A program made the position numbers and the translations under genes. The notes beneath the pieces were generated by a model that was not told where the DNA came from, did not search any database, and worked only from the letters and a program-made list of their open reading frames with translations. A DNA stretch of 64,000 nucleotides from Prostheceraeus crozeri (lineage: Eukaryota > Platyhelminthes > Polycladida > Euryleptidae), in the NCBI GenBank assembly GCA_907163375.1, contig CAJQUW010001455.1, forward strand, positions 51,201 through 115,200, read 5' to 3'. Positions 40,851 through 54,288 of this stretch are shown here, piece after piece; the stretch's first letter is position 1, and each line of letters opens with the position of its first letter.

Positions 40851-43017
40851 TAATCGAATTGCAACTAAAATTTTACATCATCAGTGAACTGACATTGCAT
40901 TTTACTGACAATCAATTTATTGTTATTACTTTATCGCTAGCGATGACGCAAAACAACAATAAATGATTGGTTGAAGAATCCTAGGTTACTTAACGTACTC
41001 TAGTATACCCTAGGCCATAGAAATTGATAACAATAAAACCTCTAGAATGGAAATAAAGCTTCATGTAATACACAATAGTGGCACAAAAATCGCACGCATT
41101 TTGACTTAGATTCGCTTGTCAACGGCTGTATGATTGGGTTAGAATCAGTCACATGTGCAAATCTAAGCTTTTCATTGGTGGTTCATGCCCCAACTTAGTT
41201 CCCCCGGATGTGCCGCGACCTTGAGTCAATTTCCATTCTAGTCAACTTCAGTTAAACAACAATCTATTTCTATGTCCTAGGCACGCGTTGCACTCAATTT
41301 CCAAGTGCTGATAATACAGGCGCCTTCACTGCAAGTACTAGTGTAATTAAAATGTCCAGATGCTAGACAAGTCACGCATCAAAGTTTGAAATTCTGGATG
41401 AGCGAATGTAAAACGTCCAAGTCTTGCGATTCGTAGCCTAATATTTTCAGAGCATTGGAATCACAGAGATAAACTGCTTTGTCTGCGTTGTTTGGTCTAG
41501 AGATGACATTTTTTTAATAATGATGGTCACGCCTAGAACTAGTCCCGAGGGGCAGAAAGATCCATTTTCCATTAAACGCAATGTATTTTCAAGCCTGAAT
41601 TCTGACGAATTAAATCATTGACACTGCATTGAATGTACACAGTCAGTAAATTTAGATCGTGAGGAGTCGAACGTTATGAATAATATTTCCATTTGATGAA
41701 TTTATCACGGCGAAACATCGAATCAAAGATAGGAACGATTGATTTGGCAGACGTTCAGTCTTCAATGTGATAACGCCAGCTCGTGTGTTCCATAATACAA
41801 CTTTCCTCACGCGCACATTTGGCCAATCACGTAAGCTAAAGGGAGACGACTATCTCCTCATGTTACTACTATCGCATACAATGGCTGAGATAGAATCGCG
41901 TCGCCTCTAGAGTAGCAGCGATAGACGAATTCATCTCTGTGATTAGAATGAACATTGAAAATTGATGATAGGTTGTTCATTTGAAAACAATTTTCTTAAA
42001 TATATAAACGAGATGACTACTTTCATCTGATCTAAACCTACTCTAACCCTATCCACACCAGGCAATGATGCATTGATATCTTGAGGAGAGTGTTCGCCCC
42101 CTCCTTAAAGTGCTGCTCAGCATTGCATGAAAATCACTGTTCAACATACTTTGTGTGTGAACTTTGCAATGGTGGTGTCAATTGATAAAATCAGCAATTT
42201 TGACAGAATTCAGAGATTTTCGAAATTTTGCCAGATTTTGGCTGTACACGATGCCAAAAGGTTGAATGCAATGATGAGTTACATATGAATCCACAAATAG
42301 ATTGACGGGATACATTTGTGTAATAAATACAGCTCAAATATGTTTATATGAGGTGTGGAGCATCTTAATCCAAGAGTAACCATTCTGAAAGGTTTGTGAA
42401 AGGGTATTCTACAGTTCTAGATAGGTTTGCTAGAAGGAGAGAAAGTACAACTTACAGAAAACCAAGCATTTCAAATAACATGTATCAGGAAAATACACAA
42501 ATATGACTGCTTAGATTCACCATTGCTATGAACACTTTAAATGAGTATTATTCACATCACATTTGAATTTCAAATTCGCTATTATGTCTATCTTTTAAGA
42601 TATAGTCATTCTATGCATGATTCACAAACTGATATTAATAGGATAGTGTACTCATATGGAAACTCGATACACTTCGTTGAAGTTATCACATAGCATGTTA
42701 TAATCAAAAGTGGCATAAAAGCTCTGACCTTCAAAAAAATTATTTCTTAAGTATCAGATCAAGCGCAACGATTTTTTTGGTAGTGATATTGAAAATATGC
42801 AAAACTTAAATTTCACAATCAGTCGAATCAATTTTACGAAGACCACAACAAAATGACAACGCCCTTTCTCGATGTGGATAGGGCTATGTCAAAACGCAGG
42901 CCCATTTCGTAGGGAAAACATAAAATGTGAAACGAATTAGCAATTTCTCCTGAGAGATGAAAATAGTATCAGTTCACTATATTTTACGATTACTGAGGAT
43001 ACTAGACATCCACTTAC
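40851..43017. other. Intergenic or intronic sequence
   Basis: AT-rich with no frame of interest. It probably contains the next intron of the DEG/ENaC gene, since the donor at 43017 points this way; no further channel exon was recognised. Confidence 0.4.
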
Positions 43018-43196
43018 CGAGTTTGAGTCCAATTCCGACATTGCTTTCTGAAAGATGGCATATTTGACAGGATTGATGTTGCAAAATGTGATGGATGGCA
43101 TCACTGTGGGAGTGGTGATCTCGATTGATTGGTCGACTTGAGCAGGATAACTGTAGAACTTTGAGACAAGCTCGTACACTTGGTAGATCATGAATG
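43018..43196 (-). CDS. DEG/ENaC channel, exon after TM1
   Basis: A 179-nt exon with AAATCTGCAG acceptor and CTCG/GTAAGT donor. It encodes the end of the first transmembrane helix and the post-TM1 motif: YELVSKFYSYPAQVDQSIEI then TTPTVMPSITFCNINPVK, where the TFCNxNP core is a DEG/ENaC hallmark. These are trimeric sodium channels of the plasma membrane, gated by protons, peptides or force. The phase (1) matches the exon at 49478-49688, giving a 6.28-kb intron. The rest of the gene must lie at lower coordinates, beyond or undetected in this window. Confidence 0.85.
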
Positions 43197-43439
43197 CTGC
43201 AGATTTAAGATAATTTAATCACACCTGTGGTGAATTACACACTCTGTAAATCATTTATTGATTGTGGCTTCGAATAGTGTATCCTGTTTCATCAACGGCC
43301 AATTTGGACAATGAGCACAGATATCAGTAGGTTGAAAACATCAGCCGACCAATTACCTGCATGTGTGAACGTCGGTATGTGAGCATGATTTTTGAAAATA
43401 CATTACATGCTAAGACAAGTAACCTGGTAATTGAAAAAT

Positions 43440-43600
43440 TTACATTTATCAAATCTCAATTGATGTGTAAACACCGCGAGACATATTTCGGCCTGTTGCG
43501 CCTCATCAGTCGTGGGTAGGTTCGAACCAGTGACCTTGGAGCTAGAGGGCGTGTAAGTATACTCTCTAACCACAAGACCACCGGACCATCGGCTGCGATC
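43440..43600 (-). mobile_element. tRNA-derived SINE-like sequence
   Basis: On the minus strand GGTCTTGTGGTTAGAG resembles a Pol III A box and GGTTCGAACC is a perfect B box about 40 bases later. A CTGATGAGGCGCAACAGGCC-type core follows. No intact cloverleaf, so it is not called a tRNA gene. Confidence 0.6.
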
Positions 43601-45338
43601 GTGAATTAGCCATGAAAGCACTGCTTTAGTGCAAGCACGTGGAGGGCGGATTTCTTTCGGATATGTCGCGTTTTGAAAAAGTGAAAAGTTCGAAGCTCAA
43701 ATCCACCGAATTGAAATCGAATTGGGCTAAACGACGTGAACATCACGTGGAGAGTGCCTCAGGTAACATGATTCGGAGCGTATCTCAATGTCACCAAAAA
43801 AAGTAGTCTGGCGCTTTGAAAAATCACTTCGAGTTTGTCTTGACCAGGGCATGAGGGATCCTTCTCGTTCTACAACAGCGTCTCATTTTTAAAGGTATAT
43901 AATGTATACTCTGTATAATAATTATGTACATACATCATATTCCTCATATTATAACATGCACATTAATATTATGAATATTAATATAGATGAATAACAACTG
44001 AGTATCAGAATAGATCATCTTCAATGCAGAAGGATTGCACTTTATATTTCGTCAACAAATGAGAGGTATCATGAGCATGAAAGGTACTGAAGCACCTCTT
44101 CACAGGCTACAAATACTCAGAAAGCTAAGTTGTTGTCTGATGTGTGAGGGAACCATTCATTAGATCAGATTGGCTGCAGAGAAAATTCACTGTTGTGAGT
44201 CTTCTAAATACCGAATAAGCCGGGAACACGATATCCTGACTTTGATAGGGATTCCCTCTTTTGGTCAGATGGGATGGACAGAAAGGCCAGATCACTCAGT
44301 CGATAATTTCTTAAGTTAAAAGTGTGAATGATCAGACGAGTCTTCGGCGTCCAGCGCCTTCAAACGGTTGGTGGTAACACCCGGTAATGCAAAAGTTTGA
44401 CACATAAAATCAAATTATGTAAAAGGTAGTGTGCATGTATATGCTACATCCCAACTATCAAATGATCCAGAAATTAGAAATGAGAACTTGGCAGAGTTTG
44501 ACCGGATTCTAGAACAAAATCAATACAGCGAAAAGGAAAGCAAAATAAGTGATAAAATATAAACTTCAAATAAAAGAAATAATAAAAGTAAAGAAAATAA
44601 TTTTCAATTCAAACTGCCATACATTAATGACCGATGCAATCGCAAAATAAACAAACTTATTAAAAAATGTGATTTACCGGTACGTTTTATTAACGAGTAT
44701 AGTCATCAATCGGTCAACTACCTTAACAATAATAAGAAAAATCATGCTCTTGTAATACAGTTTTGTAGTGATTTTAGGAACAACTAGTACTCATGCCGAG
44801 ACCGATTCATCGCTTATCAATTTACGTGTATATGTGTTCAATGCGAAAAATTTATATATAAGAAAAATTGCCCGCATGTTGAAACCTAGGCACCAAGAGA
44901 CCATCGATGATAATAGCAGGCCATAAAAGTAATACTATAGGGTATCCAGTTTACGACGCCCGGATTTAATTCTGCTGTGATTTCTAACATTGCATGCATC
45001 ATCTTAATTTATTCTTTTGAGCGACTACAAAGATCTGCGATTTCATTTCCTATAACTAATTTGCAAAATCATCTACACAAAGATCCTATATAATCATACT
45101 TTGTTAAGAGTTTAAGATTTAAGAGTGACAAATCAAAGTGCTGAACAGTAGCGTTTGCAATGAATCCCAAAAATTCTCAGTTTGATCCAAAACTTTGTGT
45201 TATTAGTTATGAAAAACAATATCCTTTAAATGCTCCCGTGACATTCCTGACAAACTCGAACTCTTTGAAGAAAGTTGTCAATCACCTTTTGGCACAAGTC
45301 CGAGTTTATTTCACCAATGACTCGTCTATTCTCATGTT

Positions 45339-46010
45339 TCATTGAGGAACTGTTCTTGGGTCATTAGCGTAGACACGAGATTTCACGAAGCCCCATAAGA
45401 AGTCACATGGGGATGAATCGCACGATCGTGGTGGCCAATGAAGATCACCATTGCTCGAGATCAGGCGTCCTGGAAATTTTTTGTTGAAGCAACTGAGTTG
45501 TCTCGCGAGCTGCGTGACAAGTTCCTCCATGTAGTTCAAACCAGATATCATCAACATCTAAAACATGCAGTTCAGGACAAGGGAAATGCGTTATCATGCT
45601 CCGATATTCATAGCCATTTACAGTGAGAGCATTTCCATCACCATCCTAAAAAAAATACGGTGCGATCACACCACAGCCCAAATGCCACACTAGACAGTGC
45701 ATCTTCTTGAGTGTAGTGGATTTTCTTTAATTATTTGGGGATTTCTTGCAGCCCAGATACGGCAGTTTTGCTTGTTAACGAACCCATCGATGTAAAAATG
45801 AGCTTCATCAATGAATGAAATTTTCTTTGCAAACATTGGACCCAATTCTTAATTATAAAGGACCTGAATGGCATGTTGTTCATGGGTGTAGTGATCTCGG
45901 ACTTCCAGTTTCTGTGCGGCTTGAACTTTAAGTGGGTGAAAATGCAAATCTTTCTTCAAACTATGTCCAATGTGCTTCTTGACATCTGCAACTGTTGTGA
46001 GCAATGACGT
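45339..46010 (-). pseudogene. Decayed Tc1/mariner-type transposase
   Basis: In two frames on the minus strand are seen HPLKVQAAQKLEVRDHYTHE, IDEAHFYIDGFVNKQNCRIW (first acidic residue), then DGDGNALTVNGYEY, DVDDIWFELHGG (the second catalytic Asp appears lost) and WPPRSCDSSPCDFLWG followed by VKSRVYANDPRTVPQ. The order is that of an IS630/Tc1-mariner transposase common in arthropods and other invertebrates. Stops and frameshifts make it inactive. Confidence 0.75.
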
Positions 46011-46084
46011 ACAGATGTTTGGGATTGGCAGCTACACTTCTCCTGATGGCATCGAATTTCTGAAGAATTTCTAATGAATCACCA

Positions 46085-46330
46085 TAGAATGGGCACCAAG
46101 GTCCCCTGACTTAACTCCTATGGATTTTTATTTTTGGGGCCACCTCTAACAAATGGTTTACTCTACAAGAATTTCAGATGACCATCTTCGCCAGCAGATA
46201 ATTCGTGGGTGCAATCACATAGATGGAAACAGCAACTTACTTGATAAAGTTTATGGGAATTTTGAACATCGACTGGAGTTGTGCATCAACGCAAATGGCG
46301 ATCATTTTAAACATTTGTGATTGTATCATC
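46085..46330 (+). pseudogene. C-terminal fragment of a second transposase of the same family
   Basis: WAPRSPDLTPMDFYFWGHL then a stop, then MVYSTRISDDHLRQQI and LELCINANGDHFKHL, ending at a stop. Opposite strand to the neighbouring relic, so it is a separate insertion or an inverted end. Confidence 0.65.
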
Positions 46331-47077
46331 GTGTGTAACGTGTCATCAGTTCCTTAGATAAGCCTGTTTTAAATAAAGTAGCGTTTATATAATCAAAATT
46401 GTCTTAAATGTTTTGGTGCGCGACTGTTATATGACTTGTATGACTCCCCACCCTGTATATCGTAAGGTTTTGTCGAACTACTAGCCTGATTTAAGTCTGA
46501 AACTAAGAGATTCAGGTCCCAACATTATTTCAGACACAGTCTCTGTACAAGGTTGCATGATTTTCACTTCTCTATAATCAAGCTCAAAATGTAGTGATCA
46601 ATGATATAATAACAATATTATAGCTTTTCAAAAAACCGTGAAAGGTTTGAAGATGTTGAATTCCAACAAAAGCACAGGATCAACCAAATATATACAGTGC
46701 ATAGGCACACCCAAATCGTTTAGTCTGATAATAGGAAAATCTGAAATGTGCAGAATTTCCTTGAAATTTTGAATTCAATTTGTGAATTGTTAGTTATAGT
46801 TTGAAGACTTAGGATAAACAAACACCACCAATGAATTTACCACTCCCAAATTTACCAATCCTTGAGGCCCTGTCGAAAATGTTCTCTGGATTATCAAATA
46901 TCTTATATTAGTTGACGCGTTTTTCAGTCGAACACTCTATTCGAATTTCTGATGTGGTATCCATGTATTCTTGATTTTGGCCCCTATGAGTTCAAAAAGC
47001 TTCCTTACGAATACTTTATATTTTTTTATTATTTGGTTATTTCGACTATATTATCATCCATTCTACTCAGAAATGCA

Positions 47078-48112
47078 CTACAGAATTTACCGTTTATTCA
47101 TCCGACTAGTAGCCTACTTCTAGATATCCAAGTAGCATCTTTAGAAATCCAAATAGCACTTTTCAAAGTCCAACTAGAACCAATAGATATCCGACTAACC
47201 TTTTGAAAGGTCCGAGTTTTGAAATTAAAGTTCATTTTTTGAAATTAATGAGATAATATTATTTTTCAGTTTTTCTACACACAAAAATTAATTAATAAAA
47301 TAATTGATGCAATTTACTAATTAATTTCTGTGCGTAGAAAGACTGAAAAATAATATTATTTAATTAATTTCAAAAAATGATATCAAAGTCTTTCTCTACA
47401 AGATCTATAGAAATTGCTAAACAAATTAAAGTTTAGTAAGTTTATTGTTAGTTCTAGGATTGAAATTCAATTGGCCAAGTAAAATGTTAATTTGCCTATT
47501 AATTGAATACGTTTTCACGAGTATTCGATCCTGTTGGTCATTACATACCAGTACTTATTAGATTCAAAATTCCTCAAACTAGGCCCATACAACAGCAATC
47601 CATATTCGAATCCAAATCCAGATTATATCCAGAATATTTTTTATCACGCTTCTAAAATTTACATCTTAATTTATGGATTTGAATGTCTATGAGGTAAATA
47701 AAATCAAAAATTTCATTTTGCTAATCGGAAGTTTTCAATCCGTTTCATGAAATTTGAATTGAAATGGCTGTATTGAATTTTTGAATGAATGAACCTCCCT
47801 AAATATCTGTTTTATGTCATTGATATTAACAGCAGCATTGTCATTTAATTGTACTTAATGAACAATTTTCATTAACAGATCATGATAAAGAGATTGTAGA
47901 TACAATATTTCTTGTAGATGGTGGATATATGGTAAGAATCAATGTCTATTTCAATTTAATTAAGTTATAGAATTTTTGTTTTAAAACTCGGATTTTTCAA
48001 AGTGTTAGTCGGATATCTATTAGTTCTTGTCGGACTTTGAAAAGTGCTATCTGGATTTCTTAAGATGCTACTTGGATATCTAAAAGTACTAGTCGGATGA
48101 ATAAGCGGTAAA
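47078..48112. mobile_element. Inverted-repeat element (MITE or foldback type)
   Basis: CTACAGAATTTACCG begins the element and its inverse ends it; the match runs about 140 bp at each end (47078-47215, 47975-48112). No clear target duplication. A nested palindrome of about 150 bp lies at 47232-47379. No transposase is encoded. Confidence 0.75.
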
Positions 48113-49470
48113 TTCTGTAGTCAGGCTTAAAATAGTTAACTAAAATAACTAAAAGCACTGTAAATGCATAAAGTCAGCCAAGTAGGCCCACTTCACACGT
48201 GCCCGCATGAAATATTCCTACTAACCGATACAAATGGACTGTACATTACTTGTAGCAATTGTATCGCTATCAAGTGGATCGTCAACAGTGTTTAGTCTAT
48301 ACAGGTGCATTGGAACATGTGTGATTCTGATGTATATTCCAGCATATTGCTCATGCGATGCTGGTGATTAGTCATCCTGCGTGGGAGCTGGTCAATACAG
48401 TAGGCCTAAGTACATTTATCCGTGTTTGAAATTAAACTGCATGTGCATATGTGCGAGAATCAAATACAGAAATTTCAACCAGGCATGTTTTCATCTTATC
48501 TTACATGTACATTATATCACACAATCTGATTCCTAATCAAGATGAGAAATCTAACATCATTCAACAAGCATAATTATATTACCTACAAGTGTTAAACATA
48601 CATTATCTTAATTTCTATTTCTCACTTTGCTTTAAAACTCTAAAGTCTTTGTTGTATGAATCAGTTTCTTTAGAAATTTCTTTAGAATGTTATCATCATG
48701 TCTGGCATTACTGTTATCATAACTATAAAATCGTACAATACATGCAAGAAAAAATTATGAGCTCTATTGGAGCCTCTCGCATTTTCATGGAAATTCCCAC
48801 AACTGAAATTGCCATTCCCATCCCAAGGGAAATCCCATTCCCCCGGCAAGTCTGGCAATTATTCGTGATTGCTTTTATGCCCAAAGTACCAACACAGTCA
48901 TGCAAGAGTGCTGCTAAAGTCGTTCTCATTATTTTTCAGTGAGAGCAGAAGTGTGATTTCACATTTTGTGACCGACCTTAATCGCCACATGATTTGCTTG
49001 AGTTGTAACTCAATACAGGATTTTTCGAAGACTACATGAATGCGTCATGACCACAAAATCCATGTCAAAAATGAAAAGTAGTTTGAAAATGATCGTTTGA
49101 TGATTATCTTCAGTATAGAGCCAAAGAAACGGAAAATTATGCAAATTAAATTCAATAATTCTATGTATCGTATGAGGATCTGCCATTCTGAAGAACCGGA
49201 TAGCGTCATTGATCCTTTCATGCTCGAAATTCTAGTCTTCGTCTATTCTGACTTGGCTTAATGTTTAGTTTGTGGAGGGAGATTGTCCCACAGCGGTTTG
49301 CGTTGTAAACATACCTCAAAGCGGCGAGGGATACAGTGAGCTCATTTTTCAGGGGTGGTGAGCCTTGAAAGACCTTGCTTTTTCGAAGCTCAAAACAGCC
49401 TTAGTTGAAAGGTCACCAGAAAAGGTGGCAGTGGATGTGAATGGCCCTCGCAAAGCTATTCTAACAAATT
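48113..49470. other. Non-coding intronic sequence
   Basis: No repeat, RNA gene or exon was recognised. Confidence 0.35.
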
Positions 49471-49477
49471 TACTCAC

Positions 49478-49688
49478 CAAAGCTTGAAAGAAGTAGCAAA
49501 GTCCAGATAATACGTCGGAAAATGCCTTTGCTGTTGGCGATGTTTGGGAATCCATGCATCCCCGTCCCTGTCATGAAACTCAAGAAGAGCCCTCTCGAGT
49601 CATCAATGGACGCCTCTCCTGAGGCCATTCCAGACAGCTCCGCCTGCATCACGAGAAAAAGACCTTCAGTTGCTTCCTGAGACGTCAA
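49478..49688 (-). CDS. DEG/ENaC channel, N-terminal exon with HG motif and TM1
   Basis: Encodes a cytoplasmic stretch, the MHGFPNIANS motif (the His-Gly pair needed for gating in this family) and the first part of TM1, IFRRIIWTLLLLSSF, ending at a GTGAGT donor (49477). Phase 1 continues into the exon at 43196. The upstream border is uncertain: acceptors end at 49644 (GTGATGCAG) or about 49668; the frame stays open to 49688. Earlier residues may lie in another exon at higher coordinates. Confidence 0.8.
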
Positions 49689-50514
49689 AGGAAAATCTAG
49701 CCAGCAGCGATATTAATCTACAAATTTACGAACGAAATTCATAATTCTCTCAAGTTTACACTCAAATATTGAGTATTTGTTGTCATCGTTTGACTCTGTT
49801 GAGTCGTCATGGTAAGAGATATTTGCATTGCACAAGAAGTGCTGGGAAAGTGGTTCCGAAGCGGATGAATTCATTGCATAGGAATTGGGATGGTCTTTAT
49901 TGACGCCATTCTAAACAATTTGTACAATTCATTTCCTGAAAATCTCTCTTCTGGTATTGACCTCTTATTCAGTTGATAATCTATGGGAATACAGTTGCAG
50001 TGAGGATGGCGCTCGCATCTCATCCAATCTCATGCGGGTGTTCAAGTGATAATTAATGTGCAGACCATCCATTCAAAACATTTTGATTTCAGCCATAGAA
50101 ACAATCATAGTGCAATAAGAATCCAACGAAAATGCACATTGAGGAGAATAAAGTATCGTTTGTTTCAATAGCTGATAATGGTTAAGTATAAATAGATAAT
50201 GGAGGACGAAGCACAAAGAAGTGTTCAATTTTTTCCAATTTTCTTATTCTGTTTCATTAAACAATCTTTTGAAAATGTGCATGACATAAGCGACATTGGT
50301 CTGAAGTAATTGACACCATTATGCTGTTTCAGATTTTTCAAATGACATTTGCCAACCTGTTATCTCCGAGATTAGTAGTAAGTTACAATACATGCATTTG
50401 AATTTATTCATGATGCAATATTTCACAGTAACCTGATATGTTCTTCATTCTAATGCTCTAAACTCTGGAGGAAAAACAGCAACTTTGCATAAGTTGACAA
50501 ACGATTTTTAATAG
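49689..50514. other. No feature recognised
   Basis: AT-rich sequence without frames, repeats or RNA signals. Confidence 0.3.
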
Positions 50515-50760
50515 CTTGTCACACCGGCGCTGTGGCCTTGTATTGGAGTGCTCTCTCTGCGTCCAGGAGACCTGGGTTCAAACCTTGGTGGGGTCAAACC
50601 TAAAACTTTCACAATTGGTGAACTCTGCATTCTTACTAAACACACAGCACAAAAAGAATGAGAGTGGATAAATAACAACGTGGCCACATGGAAGAGAGGC
50701 TCCTTGCCTGATGTGCTTTCGATTATAAACAAGGTTCATTTATTTATTTAATTTCCTTAA
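50515..50760 (+). mobile_element. tRNA-derived SINE-like sequence
   Basis: TGGCCTTGTATTGGAGTGC resembles an A box and GGGTTCAAACC a B box 33 bases later. A TTTATTTATTTAATTT tail closes it. The tRNA fold is degenerate. Confidence 0.55.
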
Positions 50761-53700
50761 CCTTTCTTTAATCAATTTCCGAATGTTTTCTTTGTCTCTT
50801 TCTGACTAATTACTTACGTGTCAATTACGTATATTGCATGAGAGGCAGCATTGTTTTCAATGCAGCTGTGATGACTGAGAATGTCAATTTTCGGGTGAAT
50901 TTCGAATTTTTCATAAAATTCGGGCAGTGGGTAGCGCGCTTAGTCCACCAACGTACCGAGATTCCGCGCTGAAGACGCTTGATGCTCGTGGTTTGATCAT
51001 GTATTTGTAGATTACACAGAATGTACATGTAATGATCTTGCAACTTAACTGTGCTAGGAGTTTGACAACTTAACTGTGCTAGGAGTTTGAAGGAATATTG
51101 TTTCTTTATCCTTCATCATCGTGAAATAATGCATTCTAGAAAGCTTGTCTTAAACTAGAACAGATTAAGTCATCAAGCTAACTCGATTTAAAATTATTGC
51201 AGTGAGTTCTTGTCAACACGAAAATAAAACACGACTCCAATTGTCAAAGCACGAGCACGAATACGAATGATAAGGTTCAACACGACACGAAACACGATCG
51301 TGTTCGTGTCACGAACGCACACCTGTAGCATGCATGAATGAACAGTAAATGACTCAACAACTGGAAGCCCGATCCCTTTAAAGTCAGGAAACTTGCAGTC
51401 ATTGTTTCTTGCCGCTTCACTGAAGGAGCCGATGAAGTGAACTTCTTTGATCATCTGGAACGTGAAAGTGCTGCTTCGCACGAAGTCATCATCATCTTAA
51501 CCGATGAGAATGCTTCTCTCACGAGACCCTCACCCGACGATGAATTACAAACAGTGACAAGCAATTCCATCGTACAGATCCTGAAACGAATGTTGATGAC
51601 CAACGATTACCACACCTATGCATATCCATCAACCGAAACATGTTGCCGAAACATGTTTTCCTCACAAGCGAATTTAACTAAATGGACATATTCACAGGGC
51701 AATCGATCACTTTCTCATCTCGTGGGGATGAGAGAACAAACTGCCTTCTTCACAAACTGACTTGTCTACAGGGGCACACAGGTAGCCAACACCGACCATC
51801 CTGCCTCGGGGATTATGGTGGTTGTGACTATTCGAAAGCGCTTGTCTGATCAAAAAACTGCTTTTTGGCAAATTGTCATTGTGAAAGTCTGCGGGTTGAT
51901 GCCGTGGGATCATCTTGCACGTTTGCCGATACACTTGTTGTTACTTCGTCGCTGGCAGCTGTTACTGTAACAGGTCTTCCAGAACGTGATCTGTTTGCAG
52001 CAAGTGATCCAAATTCCAAAAGCTTTTCTTTCCAATGAATTAATGTTGTTCACGGAGGGGCTGGCTTTGTTGCATTTTTCTGTAAATTTTCGGCGGCAGA
52101 ACTCGATGTTTCCATTTCATCTTCTCGCTGATCGAGTAATCCATTTTGTGAAAATGAACAACGGGCTCTAGGTATAGCATTGCCTCTCTGTATAAACATA
52201 ACGAATTTTTTGAATTGAAGCATCCATCAAACTGTACACTTCTACTTCATGATGTATCTGTGGAAACATCAAATAGATATCTAGATTAGTGAGCCATCAT
52301 CTGGTTTGACGATTCTTGACAATTCATTTCAAAATCATAAATATTCACCATATAGCAGTCGACAAAAAATTGTGCGATTGATTTGTTGATTGTATTTATC
52401 GATTTCGTCAAATATTCTGCCAACTATCATGACAAATAGATTGTTGATCCATATTTACATGTAAATAACTTCAGATGCCACTTCCATTTATTGAGTGATT
52501 ATATGACATTTCCATTGATATGAAAGTTGTGTTTAATTACAATGATTTATCATTAGTATTGAGTGGATGTTAATTTTGTGCTAAGGTAAATTTTGTGGTG
52601 ATGGCAGATATTCCATGTTAGTGAGTGTGAAATCATGGATTCTTAATGCGCCAGTTGATTTCTTTTCGTGATTCACTGTTTGAATATAGAATTCACGCAC
52701 TTGTAGACCTAGTATGACGTGCATTTTCTCTTCAGAACGCCGTCTACAAATGGCTATGATGCAATGCGACAAAGACTAGCCATGCTTTTGTTAGTGTTTT
52801 TCGGCAGGGACAACACTGTAAAAGTTAAAAGAAATCAAGATATCATCAAAGAAATCGTTGAAGGTGTGAGACGGTGACACAAAAGGACGATTCCTTCAGA
52901 CCTCGTACAAGTTGCTGCAAAGATAATATCCAGGAAAATCCAAATAAAACTTCCACCTCCAGCAAACCGCCTTGCGAGTCTAGCCGTCTACATAACTATT
53001 CTGCACCATTTTCACAGATCCACATAATAAAACATATTTGGGTCTGTCAGAGTCCAGGTATCATTCAATGCATGTCAATCGTTTATATGATGCAACAATT
53101 GGCGATACTGGTGACGGACGACTGCTTCTATTGTTTATCATCTCGTGCTCTCTCCGATTTTTCCATTTTACTGCCACTATCAGGGCCAGGGCCAGTCATT
53201 AAAATTTCCGTGAGACTTTCCGTCATCGCATTTCAATACAACTGCATGCGGCGAGACAGCAAAAGTTTGGAATTCATTAATTTGTGAGTTAAACGATTAT
53301 TCTCTTTATTTCAATTTTTCATCAGAAGACGATAGATAGAGTAATCGCTTGTATTGCATGTCTTTGAGAAGACGAACAGGCCCACGAGGCTCTTTTCATG
53401 GTTCATTGTCCCCTGAAGTTGGTGACGCTAACTCAGACATCCGCGCCTGACGTACATCTTCTAAAGTGGAAGTCCAGGCCAACAAAGAGCTCGACATGAC
53501 GATCTGTCTTGCACCAGAGAGACGCCGACTTGGTCATCTGCGCCTTACATGGTCCATCTCACAGGTCTCGAAGCCTCGATGCTTCGAGGGCCTGTGGGTT
53601 TTGGTGCATGGACGCTTCAGTCACCAACTTGCGTTCATTCGGTTTCAAGCGTCAGAGTTGGCGGCTTTTTGGCCTTCAGATTCACGCAGATGAGACACTG

Positions 53701-54030
53701 CGTGCACATTGAGAAATTTAATGCGGAGGTCTTGTGTTTCCAGAAATTTTGTTTGAATTTCATCATTATGTACTGTCCATTGGATTTTGCTGCGCCTTAG
53801 GCGCTTACTATACCCCACTCCAAGACAATGGATGTCTCTCACTCGCTCTCCGCTTCTTGTTTCCCCATTAATCATCAATCAGAACTGAAACCGGCCAATA
53901 CTGGGCCCAGAATAGAATCATTCCACATTCTGGACAAAATGTCGAATTCTTTACTTAGGTGATTCAGGTCATCGATTGAACTTTGCGCATTGACGCATTT
54001 TTCACAATGCAATAATCTCTATGATTCTGT
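50761..54030. other. Mostly featureless sequence with small palindromes
   Basis: A 25-bp direct repeat (CAACTTAACTGTGCTAGGAG) occurs twice near 51039-51090. Palindromes lie at about 51287-51313 and 53564-53602. Open frames of 60-140 codons on both strands have no recognisable domain or splice context. Confidence 0.35.
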
Positions 54031-54033
54031 ATT

Positions 54034-54136
54034 AGATAATGCATAGATTTGAGGTCATTATTTGCTATAATTACCGAGAACAGAAGGCTCCAGGTTATTA
54101 TGACAAATAATAACCGAAAAAATCTATGCATTATCT
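54034..54136. repeat. Short inverted-repeat element
   Basis: AGATAATGCATAGATTT at the start and its inverse at the end, stem about 45 bp with mismatches. MITE-like. Confidence 0.65.
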
Positions 54137-54288
54137 GTTACAATGCATGACTTTTTTCATAGAAGTCTGGACCAGGTTAATAATTTCCAAACGGGAAAAT
54201 AATTACCTGCATCGTGGAACATATTGACCTGTGGATATAGAAAGTCTTGCAGAATCATGCATTATTGCTTCCGCAATAAAGTTTTTGC

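Larger units (their letters stand above)
43197..49477 (-). other. DEG/ENaC intron containing transposon relics
   Basis: Joins the two channel exons. It holds a SINE-like unit, two Tc1/mariner relics and a 1-kb inverted-repeat element. Stretches 43650-45330 and 46340-47070 show nothing else. Confidence 0.7.

Noticed and set aside
50519-50590. Functional tRNA gene
   Set aside because: A- and B-box matches exist but the cloverleaf stems do not pair; it is SINE-like.
51437-51760. 107-codon frame as a gene
   Set aside because: No domain, no splice signals, and neighbouring frames on the other strand are equally long.
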